Assembly: GCA_012103325.1 (NCBI GenBank)
Contig: WLWY01000003.1
Span: 744,001-808,000, forward strand
Reading direction: 5' to 3'
From: Alphaproteobacteria bacterium
GTDB taxonomy: Bacteria; Pseudomonadota; Alphaproteobacteria; UBA8366; GCA-2717185
Length of the DNA: 64,000 nt
Below, piece by piece: positions 60,308 through 64,000 of the stretch. Each line of letters opens with the position of its first letter. The first letter of the stretch is position 1. The position numbers and the translations under genes are program-made. The notes beneath the pieces are model-generated. The model ran no database searches and was not told the DNA's origin. It worked only from the letters and a program-made list of their open reading frames with translations.

Positions 60308-60440
60308 ATCTGTCCCGCTTCGTTGTTCCTTCGCACCCATGGCGCGGCTCCCGCGTATTGTGTCATGCCGGACCCGGTGGCGGAAGTGGGGCGGACCCCG
60401 AATGGCCGGCACACCCTATTTGTCATCCTTGCCCCCCAAG

Positions 60441-60470
60441 CTGTCGCCCTTGGGCTTGTCCCGAGGGCCC
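60441..60470. repeat. Palindromic repeat unit (inverted copy of the IS target)
   Basis: These 30 bases contain CCCTTGGGC and CCCGAGGG, nearly complementary arms around a four-base loop. The reverse complement agrees with 29 of 30 bases of the site interrupted by the IS element (60555-60572 joined to 61852-61863). The pair forms an inverted repeat of REP type between the hydratase and MetX-like genes. Confidence 0.8.
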
Positions 60471-60572
60471 AAGTTGAAGCGATGCGCGGCCTATGACGGT
60501 TGCGTGGGTGTCGAAGCCGGGTGGCCAATTACAAGCGTCTCACGGTCGCACCATGGGCCCTCGGGTCAAGCC

Positions 60573-61842
60573 CACTGTTGTCCGGTTTAATTTCTTTAAC
60601 ATATGAAGGCCAACTGATTTTGGCATTGAGGTGTGTTTGGTTCAGGTTCGAGCAGACGGTCAATGCGCTTTCGATGCATGAGGTTTGTTCGGACGAGGCG
60701 AGCGAATGCGAGCGGGGATTTGACGGTTTTCTGATCGGCTTTTGCGAGGTGAAGCAAGAGATAGGCGATCAGGGCAACGGTGATCTGAATGCGCACGGCA
60801 TTCTCGGACCGGCCGAGGAAGTGCCGGATTTTGAGGTTCTGTTTGACCCAGCGAAAGAACAGCTCGATCGCCCAGCGGCGCTTATAGAGGTCGGCGATTT
60901 GCCGGGCCGAGGCGTCCAGATCGTTGGACAGGATCCGGAGGGTCTTGCCGGTATCGATCCGCACCGTGACTTCGCGCACGGGCTTGGAGAAGGGGTTTTT
61001 GCGGCTCATCCTTTGCCGTTTGGGCAGCAGGCCGACCCGGTCGGACAAGATGTCTTCGCCCTCGGGCACCGCCCGATCGGTGGCCTCTGTTAGCGGCGTG
61101 TGCGACTTGAAACGGGTGACAATGCGGCAACCCGCGGCGTCGAGCTTCGCCCACCAGGCGTAATCGTAGTAAGCCAGATCAAAGACATAGGTCGCGCCCG
61201 CCTCGATCGGCATCTCCTGCGCCACCTTGATATCGGCGGTCTTTGCCGGCGTCACCGCCGCGTAGACCGGGTGTTCGGCGCCCGCATCGTAAACCACATG
61301 CAGTTTCGCGCCACAGGCCCTGGCCGAAAAATACGCCCACTGCGATCCCCGGCCACTCAAGGCAAGCGGACTGGCATCGATCAGGTAGGTCGCCTCGCCA
61401 AGCGTCCGCCGCAACCCGCGCCCGGCGCGCCCAACCAACGCCGTGAACAGCTCCGAGAACACCGCGCTCGGCCGCGTCGCGTTCGCATCGGCCAGCGTCG
61501 AACGCGTCACAAGGCGACCGCCGACATGATAGAGCCGGGCACGATGGCTCTGTAGACCGCCGACGATCTCGCGCAAGCTCACCGCACCGGAAAGCTGAGC
61601 ATATAGCAGGGCGATGAACTGGTCCTTCGTGCTCAGGCGGCGAACGTGTTTGTCGGCTTCATGCCGTTCCACCAAAGCCGCAAAACGATCCCAAGGAACA
61701 CGCTTCATCAGATCATGAAATACGCTATTCTCATGCCGCATGGTGTTGATCCTTTCCCGTGTCCAAAACGTCGCCAAACGATTGGTCACCAGTAGAATCA
61801 ATGCCATGCAAACCGTCCACTGAATTAAACCGGACAACAGTG
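60573..61842 (-). mobile_element. Complete IS4-family insertion sequence
   Basis: A 1,270-bp element with perfect 20-bp terminal inverted repeats CACTGTTGTCCGGTTTAATT (60573-60592 and complement at 61823-61842) around one transposase gene. The direct repeat GGTCAAGCC flanks it on both sides (60564-60572 and 61843-61851) and is the target duplication. Because the bases outside are symmetric, the ends could also be CCCACTG with a 5-bp TCAAG duplication. It sits within the loop of a palindromic intergenic repeat. The intact ends, open frame and duplication suggest recent insertion. Confidence 0.92.
60596..61741 (-). CDS. IS4-family transposase (DUF4372 plus DDE domain)
   Basis: A 381-residue transposase. 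Residues 1-75 match the DUF4372 N-terminal domain (FHDLMKRVPWDRFAALVERH; FIALLYAQLSGAVSLREIVG). The DDE triad is D122 (YLIDASPLAL), D188 (YVFDLAYYDY) and E293 in YKRRWAIELFFRWVKQNL, the Y-x2-R-x3-E-x6-K signature of IS4. The frame is intact and fills the space between the terminal repeats. ATG 61741 begins the conserved N-terminus. Confidence 0.95.
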   Translation of the reverse strand: MRHENSVFHDLMKRVPWDRFAALVERHEADKHVRRLSTKDQFIALLYAQLSGAVSLREIVGGLQSHRARLYHVGGRLVTRSTLADANATRPSAVFSELFTALVGRAGRGLRRTLGEATYLIDASPLALSGRGSQWAYFSARACGAKLHVVYDAGAEHPVYAAVTPAKTADIKVAQEMPIEAGATYVFDLAYYDYAWWAKLDAAGCRIVTRFKSHTPLTEATDRAVPEGEDILSDRVGLLPKRQRMSRKNPFSKPVREVTVRIDTGKTLRILSNDLDASARQIADLYKRRWAIELFFRWVKQNLKIRHFLGRSENAVRIQITVALIAYLLLHLAKADQKTVKSPLAFARLVRTNLMHRKRIDRLLEPEPNTPQCQNQLAFIC

Positions 61843-61863
61843 GGTCAAGCCCAAGGGCGACAG
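61843..61863. repeat. Right half of the interrupted palindromic repeat with target duplication
   Basis: GGTCAAGCC (61843-61851) duplicates 60564-60572, and the following CAAGGGCGACAG completes the repeat unit. Joined to 60555-60572 it restores a unit equal to the inverted copy at 60441-60470 but for one base. Confidence 0.8.
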
Positions 61864-61880
61864 GTTATGGGTTTTTCACC

Positions 61881-62849
61881 CTACCCCGCCAGAAGCCCGT
61901 GCACCGCATCGCGCAGGAAGGCGCGGTCTTCGTCGGATTCGATGGGGTTGCCGGCGCGGTGGCCCCAGATGGATTCGATGGGGCGGTATTCGGCGCCCGG
62001 AATGCGGGCGGCTTCGGCCTCGCTGTCTTCGGGGGTGAAGTAGAGGTCGGTGCGGCCCGGCATAATGAGGGTTTTGGCGGTGATGGCGCCGAGGGCAGCA
62101 TCGATGTCGCCGTTATGGATTTCATTGTCGCTAATGTCGGAGCGGGTCCAGACGTCGAGCATGGCGAGCAGATTGTCGGCGTCGCGGCGCAGATAGTTGG
62201 CCTCCCAGGCGCGCACCAAGAAATCCTCGAGCGAGGCGAAGCCGTGCTGCAGGTACAGATGTTCGCGGTAGAAGGCTTGCGACATGGCCCAGCCGGCATA
62301 GACTCGGCCCATGGCGCGCAACCCGCGCACCGGGCGTTCGGCAAAATAACCATCACGCCAGTTCGGATCGGCCTTCAGGGTCGAGCGCACGCCGTCGAGA
62401 AATACCTTGTTGTGCGGCGAGGTACGCGCGGAACCGCAGACAGCGCAGATGCGCGCGACCCGGTCGGGGAAAACCGCACCCCAATGCAGCGCCTGCTGCG
62501 CGCCCATCGACCAGCCATAGACCATGGCCAATTTCTCGACGCCGAATTTTTCTTCGAGCAGGCGTTTCTGGGCGTGGATGTTATCCCAATGGGTAAATTC
62601 GGGCCACCGGCCATTGCCGAACATGTTGGGGATCACGACGAACCAGCGGTCGGTGTCGAGAATATGGCCGGGGCCGATTAGCCATTCGATATCGGTGTGA
62701 TGCGCGCCGAATGAGGTCGGATACAAAACAGCGTTGGAGCGGTCGTCCGCCAAGGTGCCGTATGTCTTGTAAGCCAGCGTGGCGCCGGGCACGGTCATGC
62801 CGCGCTGCAGGCGCAGTTCGCCGAGGTCGAAGAGTTTATAGTCGAGCAT
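61881..62849 (-). CDS. Alpha/beta hydrolase, homoserine O-acetyltransferase (MetX)-like
   Basis: A 322-residue alpha/beta-fold protein. The nucleophile is S114 in MVYGWSMGAQQALHWG, the acid is the Asp in MPGRTDLYFTPED and the histidine lies in ESIWGHRAGNP. The N-terminal GATLAYKTYGTLADDRSNAV and NMFGNGRWPEF resemble MetX, but the conserved GxSMGG of true acetyltransferases is SMGAQ here, so a hydrolase or a different acyltransferase is likely. AGGA is nine bases before ATG 62849. It ends 18 bases from the repeat beside the IS element. Confidence 0.85.
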   Translation of the reverse strand: MLDYKLFDLGELRLQRGMTVPGATLAYKTYGTLADDRSNAVLYPTSFGAHHTDIEWLIGPGHILDTDRWFVVIPNMFGNGRWPEFTHWDNIHAQKRLLEEKFGVEKLAMVYGWSMGAQQALHWGAVFPDRVARICAVCGSARTSPHNKVFLDGVRSTLKADPNWRDGYFAERPVRGLRAMGRVYAGWAMSQAFYREHLYLQHGFASLEDFLVRAWEANYLRRDADNLLAMLDVWTRSDISDNEIHNGDIDAALGAITAKTLIMPGRTDLYFTPEDSEAEAARIPGAEYRPIESIWGHRAGNPIESDEDRAFLRDAVHGLLAG

Positions 62850-62889
62850 TTCGTTGCTTCCTGTCGCTGAGCAGGTCCCCCCATCCTAG

Positions 62890-62964
62890 CCTTCCCCCGC
62901 AAGGGGGGAAGGGATTAGTAAAAAGGTTCCATTACTTATTCCCTCCCCCTCCGACGGGGGAGGG
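62890..62964. repeat. Tandem G/C-rich palindromic repeats
   Basis: Two stem-loops: CCTTCCCCC (62890-62898) with GGGGGGAAGG (62103 offset from 62903 to 62912), and CCCTCCCCC (62941-62949) with GGGGGAGGG (62956-62964). They belong to the same loose class as the repeat at 38457. They occupy the gap between queC and the MetX-like gene on the minus strand and could act as a weak terminator of queC. Confidence 0.7.
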
Positions 62965-63012
62965 CTAGGGAGGGGGTGGACGGCGGTGAAGCTGGTTCGT
63001 GGTTGGCTGCCG

Positions 63013-63726
63013 TTAAGACGCCGCCTGCGCCCGATATTTCTTGTAACCCGATGCGCGCAATTCGCAGGCCGGGCACGTGCCGCAACCATAGCCCCAATTA
63101 TGGCGCGTCTCGCGGATGCCCAAATAACAGGTGTGGGTTTCCTCGAGGATGATATCTGTCAGCGCCGCGCCGCCCAGCCGCTCGGCCATCGCCCAGGATT
63201 CGGCCTTGTCGATCCACATCAACGGCGTGTGCAAAACGAAACGGCGGTCCATGCCGAGATTGAGCGCCAGCTGCATCGCCTTGATCGCATCGTCGTGGCA
63301 ATCCGGATAGCCCGAATAATCGGTCTCGCACATGCCGCCGACGATATGCCGCGCCTCGCGCCGGTAAGCGACCGCCGCCGCCACGGTGAGGAACAGCAGG
63401 TTCCGGCCCGGCACGAAGGTATTCGGCAGGCCGTCCGCGCCCATCTTGATCTCGGCTTCCTGGGTCAGGGCGGTATCGCTGATCTTGTTCAATACATCGA
63501 GGTCGATCAGATGGTCTTCGCCCAGGTTAGACGACCAGTCCGGAAACGCCTCCCGCAACGCGCGGAAGATATGCTGGCGGCTCTCCAGCTCGATGGCGTG
63601 GCGCTGCCCGTAATCGAACCCGATCGTCTCGACCGCAGCAAAATTCTCCAGCGCCCAGGCCAGGCAGATCGTGGAATCCTGACCGCCGGAAAAAAGAATC
63701 ACCGCGCAGTCATTGGGGTTGGACAT
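63013..63726 (-). CDS. queC: 7-cyano-7-deazaguanine synthase QueC
   Basis: A 237-residue ATP-dependent enzyme converting 7-carboxy-7-deazaguanine to preQ0 in queuosine synthesis. The PP-loop is SGGQDST at 13-19, followed by [21 protein letters not shown] and [13 protein letters not shown] are conserved; four cysteines for zinc lie at the C-terminus in TCYLG and [15 protein letters not shown] 63726 is used rather than TTG 63729. No other que genes lie next to it; the partial exporter precedes it by 21 bases. Confidence 0.95.
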   Translation of the reverse strand: MSNPNDCAVILFSGGQDSTICLAWALENFAAVETIGFDYGQRHAIELESRQHIFRALREAFPDWSSNLGEDHLIDLDVLNKISDTALTQEAEIKMGADGLPNTFVPGRNLLFLTVAAAVAYRREARHIVGGMCETDYSGYPDCHDDAIKAMQLALNLGMDRRFVLHTPLMWIDKAESWAMAERLGGAALTDIILEETHTCYLGIRETRHNWGYGCGTCPACELRASGYKKYRAQAAS

Positions 63727-63746
63727 CAACTAAACTCCAAACGTCG

Positions 63747-64000
63747 CTATCGGCTTCTCGTCCAGGCGAGAAGCGAGGCGGGAATAATGGCGAACAGAAA
63801 GACGAGCGCAAGAGCCGTGAATCCGTCCTGAAACCCTAGCGTACTCGCTTGGGCATGCACGACCTTACCCAGATAGTCCAGGGCCAGCGGGCTATGCAGC
63901 GAGACGGGGATGCCGCCCTCCCCCAGCAGCCCGTGCACACCGACCAGCATTTCGCGCGTCGCGGCATTGCCGGCGGTCTGCGTCGCCACCAGCAGGTCGC
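63747..64000 (-). CDS. MFS transporter, DHA2 family, C-terminal part (cut by window edge)
   Basis: The last 84 codons of a membrane transporter enter from the right edge. The segment YLGKVVHAQASTLGFQDGFT and the following hydrophobic helix ALALVFLFAIIPASLLAW match the C-terminal end of the complete 14-TM transporter at 5336-6898 (YLSEVVLAQASTLGFKDTF), so it is a paralogue. The stop is at 63747. The start and substrate lie outside the window. Confidence 0.85.
   Translation of the reverse strand, partial: DLLVATQTAGNAATREMLVGVHGLLGEGGIPVSLHSPLALDYLGKVVHAQASTLGFQDGFTALALVFLFAIIPASLLAWTRSR

Noticed and set aside
62850..63012. Riboswitch (SAM type for the MetX-like gene or preQ1 type for queC)
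   Set aside because: The minus-strand leaders are short and contain only the G/C-rich palindromic repeats; no riboswitch core sequence was recognised.

Overview
The window reads as the chromosome of a GC-rich, metabolically versatile alphaproteobacterium. Lineage is inferred, not proven: the general L-amino-acid transporter AapJQMP in its typical order, many CoA-linked catabolic genes (two CaiB/BaiF transferases, two enoyl-CoA hydratases, an acyl-CoA carboxyltransferase, an ADP-forming acyl-CoA synthetase), several SDRs and three unrelated families of Fe(II)/2-oxoglutarate-type oxygenase. A free-living soil or marine Rhodospirillales-like heterotroph would fit. No rRNA or tRNA gene, CRISPR array or prophage was recognised. 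Genes are dense, on both strands, often with short overlaps; some 75 protein genes are supported.

Layout. 1-2.4 kb: the start of a TauE/SafE permease, a small protein, a metallophosphoesterase, and a GcvA-like LysR regulator. 2.4-8.0 kb: across a perfect palindrome, an acyl-CoA dehydrogenase, a phytanoyl-CoA dioxygenase-like oxygenase and a 14-TM DHA2 exporter on the + strand, then a DUF2569 membrane protein and a cytochrome c. 8.1-17.8 kb: an acyl-CoA degradation block (CoA transferase, AMP-forming ligase, enoyl-CoA hydratase, 3-hydroxyacyl-CoA dehydrogenase, carboxyltransferase beta subunit, ADP-forming synthetase) with a GNAT and a DUF3047 lipoprotein interspersed. 17.9-22.2 kb: aapJQMP with an attenuator-like hairpin behind aapJ, coupled to a ketopantoate-reductase-like gene. 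23-28 kb: nucleotidyltransferase-like protein, YedK-type SRAP protein, cysteine synthase, TauD-like oxygenase, class Ic aminotransferase and an excisionase-type HTH. 28-33 kb: nhaA, beta-carbonic anhydrase, VOC protein, small lipoprotein, a decayed stretch, and a PEP-CTERM-like exported protein. 32.7-38.4 kb: Rieske oxygenase alpha/beta, XRE/MmyB regulator, DMT exporter, class II aldolase, SDR. 38.5-47 kb: GNAT, amidohydrolase, SDR, sulfatase, a membrane-acetamidase composite gene, class II aldolase FbaA, LysR. 47-51 kb: PEP mutase-like, luciferase-like, CoA transferase and VOC proteins. 51-60 kb: serine hydrolase, 2OG oxygenase, racemase, TPR38-like protein, SDR, RidA, cupin, lipoprotein, enoyl-CoA hydratase. 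60.4-61.9 kb: a complete IS4-family element inside a palindromic repeat. 61.9-64 kb: MetX-like acyltransferase, queC, and the end of a second DHA2 exporter.

How it works together. Much of the window supports uptake and breakdown of amino acids and organic acids: AapJQMP imports amino acids; CoA ligases and transferases activate acids; dehydrogenase, hydratases and hydroxyacyl-CoA dehydrogenase carry beta-oxidation-like steps; sulfatase, acetamidase, amidohydrolase, class II aldolase and Rieske oxygenase open other substrates. LysR and XRE regulators sit beside the sets they probably control. The most unusual items are the continuous ORF joining a four-helix membrane domain to an acetamidase with a good internal ribosome site, the decayed carbonic-anhydrase and lipoprotein fragments at 31.75-31.88 kb, the insertion sequence in the loop of a repeat palindrome, and the palindrome-filled leader at 49.0-49.1 kb. 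I see no convincing new defence system or biosynthetic cluster.
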